Assembly (NCBI GenBank): GCA_001939145.1
Contig: LSRX01001506.1
Coordinates: forward strand, 62,001 to 126,000
Origin: Symbiodinium microadriaticum
Lineage: Eukaryota; Sar; Dinophyceae; Suessiales; Symbiodiniaceae
DNA length: 64,000 nucleotides
Direction of reading: 5' to 3'
The notes beneath the pieces are model-generated. The model was not told where the DNA came from. It saw only the letters and a program-made list of their open reading frames with translations, and ran no database searches. Position numbers and translations under genes: made by a program. Each line of letters opens with the position of its first letter. The first letter of the stretch is position 1. Positions 35,913-46,236 of this stretch are shown here, piece by piece.

Positions 35913-38900
35913 TACCGGATTTCATTCTCACAAGAGAAAAGCCCAAATGAAGGACGAAGGCAATCAGCAATCGCGCATGCACAGAGGCCGTGCTCACACG
36001 TGCGTGCGCGCAAAAAGCTTAGTGAGTCTACCGTGAGGCTATTCAGAATAGGGTTGACTCTGGCACAAAGTGTGCTTTTGGAAATAATCATGCTGACGAC
36101 ATATCCTGACAAGAACATCGTCGCATCTTCGGCGGCTGTGACACCCTGCGAAAGTGCTGACTGAATTGAATCGAAGCTCAGAGAGAGAATGATTACCGCC
36201 GACGCCTCACTCCTCGCTTCCACAACATCCTTTTCGAATTTCCCCCGCTGCTCCACATCATAAAACCCCTTTGGCTCTCAGGAGTCAGGCAGGCTCATGT
36301 CGTGTTTTATGCAACCGCGTGAGTGTGCACCCTTCTAGCGTGGTGAATGTGAGCAGGTTGGGAGAGTCTGTTCAGCAGAGTGGCACAACTTGCGCATGTG
36401 AGCGAAGGATGGAGTCAGGGGCCGACAAAGTTGGCAAGTAACTCCCCTTTGGACCTCGAACGTATGCCGTTTGGCAGCTGCAAGAATATCAGCGCTCTCC
36501 TCCCTCGGAACCCTCTCCCGCCCGCAGTATCCCGTCTACCCTGAACCCCCCGAGGTCCGATCGAAAACTGGCCAAGACTAACTTTTTCTGCACCACTTCG
36601 AACCCTGATCCGCCTATTCCTCAGGCAGCGTCGTGACCCCGGAATCTCCAACTGCCTTTGCCGGCCCGCCGGGGTGCTACAATCTGCTACAAATTCCGAT
36701 GTTGCGCGTTCCAGCGCGGTCCGGGCAGCTCAACAGAGCCTCAAACGGAGAAGCGAGGTGCCCATGATGCTCGCGATGCTGGCTACAATCGTGGACTGGT
36801 TGCTGGGGGGCACGGCTGGCTCATGCGTGGGCGCGGTGTCATGTGCTGCCATACGCACAAGTCGCCCGTATGGCCGGCGTCCGACTTGGCCCCAGCTGGC
36901 TTCCATGTTGACGCAATTTGGCAAATTGTTCCTGGAAGCCAGCAGAAGGAGAAACCAAGACCCACTGATGCACGTGATGCGGTCTGCATGGTTAGCGGCT
37001 GACGCTCGTATTGATGCTCGTGATCCAGGCCGCGAAACTTACTTTTAAATTCCATTAGAGGTCAATCTTCAGGATGTCAGCATGGGCTACCAGTTCCAGC
37101 GCTGCCCTCGGACAGGTGGCTGTGTGAGTGCCAGGAGCCACCCGGAGTAGAATCGAGGACTCGATAATGCTCACGAGGGGGGGGGTGTTCTTTAATTATT
37201 CCGTGCTTCCGCTCACTACGTTCTCTTCACTCTATTTTACTATGAAAAGAGCTACAATACAAAGAACTCTCTCTGCATACACTACATTCTTTTCGCAGAC
37301 ACCCTAAATTAAATCCAGAAACCCTAAACCCCCTAACGCCTGAACCTAGAAACCCCAAATCCAGAAACCCTAAACCGAGCCAAGTTCGGACCCGGTCGCC
37401 GCTGGGCAGACCCGGGTTGCCAGGTCCAATATCCACACCCCTCCCTCAGGTCCACGTCCACTTGAAAACATGCGTCAACAAATTTCAAAAAAACAACTAC
37501 TCCGTGAAAATTACTCCGGGACGCAGCAACCCCCTGGAATATATGTATTCAGTATTTAAGACACCCCACATCTCATGCCACCTCATGCCGCATGCCGCCC
37601 GTTGTGTAGAGCCCCGAAAGCCCGCTGGTGGCTTCGATCTCCCAAGCGCTTTTCGCGATGCGTGCCATTCCCACCCGCTCCGACCCGCTGCCCCTACAAC
37701 CTCCGCAGGCAGATCAAGGGATAGCAAAGTACTTGCTCAGGATGACCTTGTCTCGCCAGGCTTGGCTGCACAAGCGGAGCACCAGCAGCTGCCTGCGGGA
37801 GGCTCGCTCCCTCTCTCTGTTTCTCTCTCTCGCTCTCGCGCGGCACCACGCAAGCTCATGCAGCGAGCTCAAGACAATGCAATGGGGTGATTTTCAGGCG
37901 ATGCGTTTATCGAAAACTTTCTGCGAAGGCTTGGTCGCCATTGGCAGCACCGTTTTCGCGTGCTGCTCTGCCAACCACTCCTTGGCAAAACAAACTTCAT
38001 GCACAACCCAACAGTGGGAAGAACTTCATGAATGGGTCAACGGCAGTCAAGCCACCTTCTTCATGATCCAATACACTGCACTCCACGGCAGGTAGAACTG
38101 GCCGTACACAATGACCTCCTGACGGGCGACATGCAGGTACTAGCGTCTAAATCGCTTCCGCCGCGGCGTCCCTACCTCGCCGGTGTCTTCGGACAGTCCA
38201 GCTCTCTCCAGCACTGAGACGAGTACAAGACATAGACAAGAACAGACCATGACCTTGCATCAGGTTTCTTGCGGCTTGCACGGCCTTGAGTGCACACACC
38301 AAGCATTGCCGAGCATCGCTGAGCTCTCTGCTAGAAAGAGATACACCTTATGAATCGCGCATGCAGGCGCACAGCACTGGGTCCAGACGTCTAGACAGAT
38401 GCCGCGTGACTGGAAGAACGAGGCCAACCGCGGCCCGAAGCTCGCCAACAAAGGCGACGAATCCGTAAGTCTTCCTGGGCCAGGCATGCAATGCTGCAAT
38501 GCTGCGATGAAAAAGCGCTCACTGCCTTTAGTAAAGGGAGGATAGCCGCCTGCAGGCACCAATCGCCCTCTTGCACAACAAAAACTTCAAAGCTGTACTT
38601 CCAGGTCTTGAACGACGGTTTCTGTTGGGAGGATTCTACGTGCCAGTGTGGCTCATCTCCTCTTTAAGCCGAAGGACTGCAGGGACTATAGAGACAAGAT
38701 AGAAGAACGACATGGCACTCTGTGGGGCGTCATCAAGTCCGTGTTTGGTCTACTGCCTCTGATGTCTACCTACATCTACATGACAACTCCAAACCACTGG
38801 CTAAGTTGCATTAGCTAGTTTCGAAAAGCTTCGGTCTGAAGCGGCGCAGATCCGCGAAGGCAACGGCTGCGAACCCTGGCAAGGCGCGTCGACTCTGGAT

Positions 38901-40696
38901 GTGAAACGGGCAGGGAATCCATCGCAGATACACAAGCTGAAGCACCTGCGAAAATGGCAGCAGCCCGCACGAGGCCGTGCACGGCCGGCGTCAGCTGCGT
39001 GCTGACCACCTGAAGGCAAGCTCTGATTTTCTGAAGCATATATAGGGCTTGCAGCAGCTTGCAGCACGACCTGAGTGTCCCCCGTCTGAACGTCGCTTGA
39101 ATTGCCTGCAACAGGCCATGCGACTCGTCGCTACATCCGCAGGATGGAAGAGATGGATGGTCCTGGCCTGCAAACACCAGGTCCGGCTCTTTCAAGCTCC
39201 AACCCCAAAGCATCCGGAACGAGCTGCATGCTGCATGCACCCGCGGTGACAGGAGCACCTGGATTGCACAAGGCGGTCTTCTCTCGATTCACAGTTCTAG
39301 TGCGACGAAATAAGTTGCCGACATTTAAAAAGATCAACGCTGCCAAGAGCAAGTGTAGTTCCTTCCACCGGCGCCTCAGAGACAGCCACGCATAGCTCCT
39401 ACAAGAGAAGGGAGGTTGCCATCCTGTTTCTCGTCCAAGCTTTCATCGATCTTCATCGATACATCGATGGAATCTATGCGCACTAGCATGCTGCCTTCTG
39501 GCAGACTGCGGATGGGGCGGCGGCTAGCACCAAACATTAGCAACACTGCCGATGCCTATGCACGGCAGTGAACTAGAACCACCAAGCGCATCCACGTGAG
39601 ACCCGCGGGATTCACATAGTCTCGACGAATTTCTGCGCAGCCCTCGTGGCCGCGGCACCCGTCGCTTGAACAAGCGCTGACAGCCTGGCAAAGTGATGCA
39701 AGGTGTTGCATGAGTGAATTTGCTGCAAGCCCTCGTTTCATGTCCGACGTCCTGGCCTCGTCTGAGCCTTATCGATGACTTCCTGCCGTGCAGGTGCGGC
39801 TTCTTTCAGCCAATGCTGCACCGAGTGCACCTGCAACACAAAGGCTTGATTTGCATAGTCTGTCCCTTTCTAGGCTTCGGAGCTTAATTCGGACATCTCT
39901 CTTTCAAGTCTCTTCTTGTACCGCTGCTCTTCGCATCGTGTCCTGCCTTCTCCTTAGATGCCTCTTTTGCAGCTGCCGATGCGCGGCTCGCAGTGTCTTT
40001 GACAACCTTAATGCCCAAGCAACGCCCTCGAATGCTTCCTGACGCGACGGAAAGCATCAGAAGCAATCGATGCCTTCTGCCGCGGAATACAGAAATCCAC
40101 CACAGCCTCCTGCTTGTCAAGGAGCAGGCACGAAATCTTGAGCCTTGGAGGCAGCTCCCTGTGCCCAGCCCGCAAGCCTCAGTGCTTTCAGAGGCCCCTA
40201 AAACCAGCGGTGAGGAGAGCAAAGAGCATGCGGCTGCTCTCAGGTCCTGGCTGTTCCACCACCTGCGCGACGGAACGAGCCGGAAAAGGCGGAGTCTGCC
40301 TCGGAGCGAGCCGAGAGCCCCAGAAAAGATCAGAGAAGCGGTGAGTCAGCAGGAGTCCGCCGGCAACGTCTGCCCAACTCAGCGGCTGACATCAATGGAA
40401 TTCAGAAAGTTATCTCCCGGCATGGCGGGATGCCAGCCATGTTGGGGGCCGTCGAAAGGCATGACGTGCGAGTCACAGCACTCGATCCAAAACAAACCGA
40501 AAGTGTAAAGTGTCTGGCCGGCACACACACACACACGGAAGAAACGAAAATGGGTAGCTAGCGCGGGTTTCTGAACCCCAAGTCTTGCGGACAAGCGGCA
40601 CCCGACGTTCCAGGGCACAGATTGCCCACGCGCGCCTGGCACTGCTTTTTTCAACCAATACTCAAGACTCGACATTTCGCGGCCACTCTGAACTTT
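35913..40696. other. Long stretch without a supported gene
   Basis: Apart from the telomere-like pair at 37311-37376 I see only weak frames. A minus-strand frame at 35888-36256 (KDVVEARSEASAVIILSLSF) and another at 38815-39258 (LLQAIQATFRRGTLRSCCK) have some protein character but no support from splice signals or family likeness. Confidence 0.35.
37311..37376. repeat. Telomere-like CCCTAAA repeat pair
   Basis: The 20-bp word AAATCCAGAAACCCTAAACC occurs twice, at 37311-37330 and 37357-37376, and degenerate CCCTAA words lie between and before (37302, 37331). CCCTAAA is the complement of the plant and dinoflagellate telomere unit TTTAGGG. Confidence 0.75.
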
Positions 40697-42674
40697 TCAG
40701 AAGAGACGACGTGTGGGTTGAACTTTCATGTGCCTCTGCAGGCTGTTGACATCTCGCCGTGGCGCTCCACGCATAATCTCTGCCAGCTGGAACTCGTCGT
40801 CTGCCGCCAGCAAATCGTCACCTACCCGGAAAGCGCCGAGGCCATCATTAAAAGCAAAAACCTTCCGGGATGCAGGCGAGTCGCGACAGGACAATAAAGA
40901 TGCGAGGCAAGCGTAGACAATCAGCTCGTAACCCATGGGGTCCCCGATGAAAGAGTCCCAGAGTCGAAGCAGGTCTGGCAGACTCGCATCCTGCCTGGAA
41001 CCGCCAAGCAACATGAGCGGCCTAATTTCAAACTTAACCTTATGTCACATGTCCCTAACTGATTTTGAGATCTGGATGTCTCAACTCAGTAGTCGAAGCT
41101 CAAGCCACAGGCAACATACTGCAGAACTGTAGCTGAGCTGCGCAAACAGCAAAGTGCACCAGCGGAAAGCCACAGCAAAGTGAGGAGACCCGTGCTGAAC
41201 AAGATGGCGTGCGAGCTCCGGGTCATATTCTTAGCTGCTGTTTGGAGGAAGTCACTGCTTGGCCAGTCAACCGGAACCGGTATACAAACAGGAGGCACGT
41301 GACTCTCCAAATAAATCTCATCCACGTCGCTTCTGAGAAGGCTCTCGCAGGTGTTGACTTGAGCATACATTCCGTCGTTGGATTGGTCGCCGGTCATGAA
41401 ACCTGTCGAGAAACAGTGGAAGCTACCGGGTACGAATGCCAGCACGCTCTGCAATGCTCTAAGTCTCTACATATTCGCGTGTTGCGTACATCGCCTGCCT
41501 GGCTTCATCATCTGCATCAGATGGCTGAAACACCAGAAAGCATCGTGCTCAGCAAACTCGGCATTGCCGGCAGTGACAAACACATAGAAGAAAGTTGCCA
41601 AGATTTCGTTCATACCTTGCACATATCTGGCCTCATGTAGCTGAGCATAGACGAACAAGGCCGAGATCAGCGCATTTCTCGTCGTAGTTTGCTGAAACAG
41701 ATCCTCCTCTTGGCGAGTGCGCTGCACATCTTTCTGGATCTGCGAAAGCAGCTCGAGTGCTTCGTTCAGGGGACGGTCAGAAGCTTTGATCTCCAGCTTG
41801 TCTCTCCCGGGAACCAGGAAGCAACTCTTCTGACTCTCGTAGAGTTTTCGTTTATCTGCTTGCAAGAGCTCAGTATCCGCATTTTGGGGCAAGACGCCCA
41901 GTAAGACCTGCCAGACTTGCGGTCTAAGTCGGGTGCTGGGGATACCTCTCAGACACAAGAAGTGCAGCAGTGCCGAGGATGCAGCAGCAGAAGAAGCATC
42001 AGCAGGGGTCTGCAGGGCTGAGATGAACAACTCCTCTCGCTGGCCAGGATTCTCAAAGGCATTCCAACTTCCAACTGCCAACTGCTTCAAGTGGGCATCC
42101 AGCTTCTCTGACTCTGCCGCTGGGAATTCGAAGGGCGAGCTCGTGTACAATGAGGATGCAACAAGCTCGATGACTTCGGGTGCCGGCAGAGCATATTTGC
42201 CAGCCAGAGCTGCGAAGAGATGGGTGAGATTTCTCCCACGATATTGCTCTACGATGCGGTTGACGTTCGCGAGGTTCTGCACGTTGAATCGAGAGTAAAA
42301 ATCCCCCAGCACTCCGTGCAGCTGCAAGTCTTCAGAGCTGAACCCGGGCTCAGGGGAGGGGGCCTGAGGCATAGCCGTGTAAGGGGTTATTTCTGGTCCA
42401 TCGTTGCCATCAGCTCCGTCATCATCATCAGAGTGGATGGCAAAGAAGCTTGGACCGTCCTCCTGTCAGCACCGCTGCAATCTTCACTGGGCGTTTAGAT
42501 TTATAGCCTATAGCCTGTCAAACATGCGATGCTTGGGGGCACGGTGCTCTCCAAAAAGCACTCCATCCTGGCCTTCGGTGTCGGCTTTGCAGGCTGTGAT
42601 GGTTGCTGACGGGTGAAGAAATCATCATAGCCCTCGTCTTTGAACTTGTCGAAAAAATCTTCGTCTGCGTCCAT
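40697..42674 (-). CDS. TBC-domain Rab GTPase-activating protein (TBC1D13-like)
   Basis: Six exons give about 496 residues: 42674-about 42543, 42462-41499, 41402-41331, 41229-41142, 40994-40885 and 40821-40697. All joins from exon 2 on keep frame. The N-terminus is acidic (MDADEDFFDKF). The TBC domain begins at RGIPSTRLRPQVWQVLLGVLP. The two catalytic fingers are present: IQKDVQR (Arg about 292 in the spliced model) and YVQGMNE (Gln about 326). Later exons give NDGMYAQVNTCESLLR, YDPELARHLVQHG, FRWCTLLFAQ, LPDLLRLWDSF and YELIVYACLASLLSCRD, in the order found in TBC1D13. Such proteins stimulate GTP hydrolysis by Rab or Arf GTPases in membrane traffic. The last four introns start with GC (GCAGGC, GCGACG, GCAGCT, GCGACT) and end in AG; lengths are 63-147 bp. 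The end of exon 1 is uncertain, as is whether the last exon is cut short. Confidence 0.93.
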
Positions 42675-42965
42675 GGCTTCTAAACATCTCTGATCTCTGG
42701 CGATGCACAAAGCTAAGAAGTGAAGTTGCCCTCTGTCAACCCAGCTGTTGCAATTCGCAGCTTCGGGTCCGAACATTGCTTAGTTCGCCGTGGCTACGTT
42801 TCGTTCCGTCGTTCTCAGGTGTTGGCTTCAAGCGTCTACACGCTGCATGAGATCATGGGAGATCCGGAGGAGAGCTCGGCAAAGTCTCAAAGGACCGGCT
42901 GCTGCGTGCACGGCAGTGCACTGAGAGCTCTGAGATGCTCTGAGCTCCCGGGCCGGAGAAGAAGC

Positions 42966-43437
42966 TCAGAGAGCCCGAAGGACACTAGCAGCGTGTTCCC
43001 CACCTCTATGCATCGGAACCCCTATGTGGAAGTGCCAGAACACCCCACCAAGCTTCACCTTGCCTCGAGGATGGTCCCAGAGATCTGAACCTGACAACCA
43101 CAGACTCAGCGCGCTCCATGTGCTCTTTCCAGCGATGATTCCTGATGTGCGGGGGCTTACCTGATTGTTGCATTGCGACTTGTGGCTGTGGAGCTTCTGG
43201 GTCAGAGATGGGCATGGCTTTCCGAGGATAAACCCAAGCTCAGGAGAGACTGGGCTCCCGTCCCACGCGTTGGACGAACTGGAAGGGTCAGGCGACTGGG
43301 CGGCTCCTTTCCATTCAATCTCTTGCCAAGCACTTGCACTTGGAACTCGGACTGATGATGACAAAGCGCCGCATGTGATGTCGACGTTTCAACTACCGAT
43401 AAAGTTTTCAAAGCGCTCTGCCAATTGGACCATGTAA
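42966..43437 (-). CDS. Candidate exons of an unknown gene upstream of the TBC gene
   Basis: A short exon-like segment near 43432-43393 reads MVQLAERFENFIG before a GT. Near 43345-43190 another reads WQEIEWKGAAQSPDPSSSS ... GFILGKPCPSLTQK. These are on the minus strand like the neighbours. The joins and the family are unknown, and part could be the 5' side of a different gene. Confidence 0.3.
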
Positions 43438-44554
43438 CGCCTTCGACGAGCCTAGGACTGGCAGCTCCTTCGCAGCATTGCAAGAAAAGCACCACAGCAG
43501 CTACGCTCCAGGAAGTGTCCATGCGAAGCGGTGCGAAGCGTGGTCTATGCAGATGCTCAGATGGTTGCGGCCGCTGCTTTGTACAAACTTTAATTGGGCT
43601 CCGTGTTAGGGCTCTGGCCGGAGTGGGCGACACAGCAACAGAGCCCGGACTAGGGGCTTGCAGAGTGTGCTGTTTTGCACATAGCTGCAAATGACTGTCT
43701 GACAGCAGCTGCGAGTGTGACAGCGGATGCAAAGAATCGAACCCCTGTGGGTACATAAACGTCTTGGCTGTGCCGTTACTGCAGGGGGGCGCACGAAGGC
43801 TCCCAATCAGCAGTGGGCGCAGCTGTTAGGAAGTCCAGAAGTCGCTCCTCAGAGCAGCTCTCATCTCGAGTTTCCACAGTGTCGCATAGACAGAGCAAGT
43901 CTCAAAGATTCAGACCTCCAGCATACCATCCCCGGTGTCGAGCATTGCTGACCTTGTCGCTCTGTTCAGACAACTCTCTGATTGCAGCGTGACGTAGTAG
44001 GAATACTGCTAGGAGGTCCACAAGGCTGAAGAGAATGAGCGTATACTTAAACTCTTGTTTTGGTGCTGCGAAGCTACTTCCCAAAGAGTGGTTTGAGAGT
44101 ATTGCGCTGCACAAGTTTCTGATTCCGTGGAACACCAGGTTGTACTCTTTCTTGGCGCACTATGGGAAGGCTTGCGGACCACTATTGCCGAAATTTTGGA
44201 TCGGAGAACTGCTCGGAAAGTAGTTCAGACGGGGATCTAGGCCCTGGAAACCTTCCAGAATGCTTTCGGAACGAATGTGTGGGCCCCTCCGCCACTCCTA
44301 CAATACTATCAGGTTGTTAGAACTAGGACTAACTAGGACGCTTTCAAAGCACTGGAACTTTACTGTCTGCGGAACCGCAGGCTTTGCCTCTTGACGAACT
44401 GTAACTAGTGCTTCAAGACCGCACAGTTCAGTTGTCATCACTTGCGAGTTGAGCGGCCACCACAATGTCTCAATCGACGTTGCCGCAGCTTACTGGCAGT
44501 GCCTGCAAAATGCTGAGGGGCGCACTCACGTCAACTGACGTTCCGATGTGGTAG

Positions 44555-44707
44555 TCAAGTTTCTCGGACCTTCTTGACATGGGCCCCCGAGAGCTGTTTG
44601 CGACAGTTTGACGTAGACATGCACGACGAAAACAGCAGGTCCTTGTTTAGGCGGTTTCGGCAAGCTATCAGGAAATCGAGGCAGTTGTTTATGGACTGTG
44701 AAACTTT
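44555..44707 (-). CDS. 3' exon of an unknown gene downstream of Mpv17 gene
   Basis: After a TTTCACAG acceptor near 44708 the frame reads SINNCLDFLIACRNRLNKDL and ends KQLSGAHVKKVRET at a stop at 44555. An upstream exon at about 44930-44850 may read LQRLPDELIAVYL, which recalls the start of an F-box, or in another frame GDFERLCKLAKFGTAIDANI. I cannot choose between the frames, so the F-box idea is weak. Confidence 0.45.
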   Translation of the reverse strand, partial: KVSQSINNCLDFLIACRNRLNKDLLFSSCMSTSNCRKQLSGAHVKKVRET

Positions 44708-45015
44708 CGCGACTGCAGCGGTGGGCAGCATTCGGCCCTGGAGACGGTGTCGGCTTCGTGATGTCCATGGGGGACTCTGGCAGAGCATCTTGGTGGTGCA
44801 ATTATCCATCTCAGCTGCAAAATGTTGGCATCAATCGCTGTGCCAAATTTCGCAAGCTTGCAAAGCCGCTCGAAGTCTCCAAGTACACGGCGATGAGCTC
44901 ATCAGGGAGGCGCTGAAGCCATGCACAGGTGACGACAGAGCTGGTTGCTGAGATTGTGCTTGTAGCCGACGCATCCATGCTGTGGTCACGGTCGTGAGGT
45001 GCAGGCGCGTCTGCA

Positions 45016-46236
45016 TCAGCGGTGTACCACATAAGTTATGTAGGCTCCCCAGACAACCGAGCAGGACGACATGAAGACAACTCGCAAGTGAAGAGGCATA
45101 AACCTGAGGTTGCCCCATGATGCTTGCGATTGAATGGCAGCACTGAAGCATGCTTTGCTTGTTCAAGGTAGCACTTTGACTTTAGGTTCCGGACTTCAGA
45201 TCAACGTGCAAACTACAAAAGCGCCGACAAATCTGCTGCATAATCCCAGACGCATGAAGTTGGCTGCATTCGCAGGAAGCCAGAAGCAGCAGGAAGACAT
45301 CACCAGGCTCGGAACCTCTGCCTTCGCTTTGCCGGCGACCTCAGGGCTGTCGCGGCTGCAACTAGGGTAGAAAATTATACATTATCAGACTATATATTAA
45401 CACTGTATAGTGGTATTATATTATCTTTACGGATGTTTATGGTTTAGGATATTTCGGTAAGTGTCGGGTTTAGGGTTTACCCTAAACCCGACGTAGTTTG
45501 ACAGGGTCTAGGCCTTCTCCCAAATCATCTGCCTTGACAGAAAATTTGCGTAGCTTCATCCCGACATGTTTGTTCAGTTGCAGCAACAAGAGCGGACAAC
45601 ACACCGAACTGCCTCCTGCAACGGCATCTGGTCTAAGTGTCTTGATACACTGGTACTGCAACCAAGAGTCGCAGAAGCACTGCCATCTGCTCCCACACAA
45701 TCACCCTTGATCAATGACCTGACGGCTCTTCGAAGTGGCTCATGTCCGGTGCGCGGACAAATTGGCTTATGACTTGCGGCTCAAACACCGGAGCAATTCA
45801 CAACATGCATACGATGGAACAGCAAAGACAGTCTTGCTGAGGATCTGACTCCATAGCCGTGCTCCAAGTCAGAAACAAAGCACTGTTGAATGGTGCCACC
45901 ATTAATTGGTTCATGAAAGTCTTCCGCACCACGGCTGCTACCCCAGTTCCAGGCCAAATTCCATCCAGGTGCTTCCACCAGTAATAGAAGAAAGGTGACA
46001 TTCCTGGCTACTAACACAGAAAATCACAGAAAACTTCATGAACATTGCGGACGAATTGTGGTGTTTATTGTCGGTCCTCCGTTGTATGCACTGACAACGC
46101 CATTCCGCTGGTAGTCCCAAGTTCCACTCCCTGCCAGCTGCACGGCCGTATCGCCCAAGCTCATCACTGCGCCGCCCGTAATTGTGCTGGCAAGAATGGC
46201 GTGCCGGCTCTGGAAAGCCACGAAACGCCCATACAT
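45016..46236 (-). CDS. Mpv17/PMP22-family membrane protein
   Basis: Four exons, 46236-46077, 46003-45834, 45339-45254 and 45103-45016, join in frame to 504 nt and 167 residues, the usual family length. Family hallmarks appear in order: TITGGAVMSLGDTAVQ near the start, DYQRNGVVSA, FYYWWKHLDGIWPG, VVRKTFMNQLMVAPF, LPANAANFMFMPLHLRVVF and a C-terminal WGAYITYVVHR. Members are small four-helix proteins of the inner mitochondrial membrane, peroxisome or plastid; some form channels. The location here cannot be read from the sequence. Intron donors are GA (GACCGA), GA (GACTGT) and GC (GCGTCT), with acceptors CCAG|G, TGAG|G and TCAG|G. The second intron (494 bp) is much longer than the others and holds an AT-rich patch and a perfect telomere-like hairpin. 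The start was chosen because the preceding sequence offers no in-frame exon and the family begins a few residues before this helix. Confidence 0.93.
45369..45492. repeat. AT-rich patch and perfect telomere-like inverted repeat in an intron
   Basis: GTCGGGTTTAGGGT at 45463-45476 is followed by TT and its exact complement at 45479-45492, a 14-bp stem with a 2-base loop. The arms contain TTTAGGG, the telomere unit. The 90 bases before it are AT-rich and include another GGTTTAGG word at 45441. Confidence 0.9.

Noticed and set aside
44698-44916. Plus-strand frame with WAAFGPGDGVGFVMSMGD, a possible SPRY-like piece
   Set aside because: The opposite strand carries a better exon (SINNCLDFLIACRNRLNKDL to a stop) in line with neighbouring genes; the plus frame is probably its shadow.
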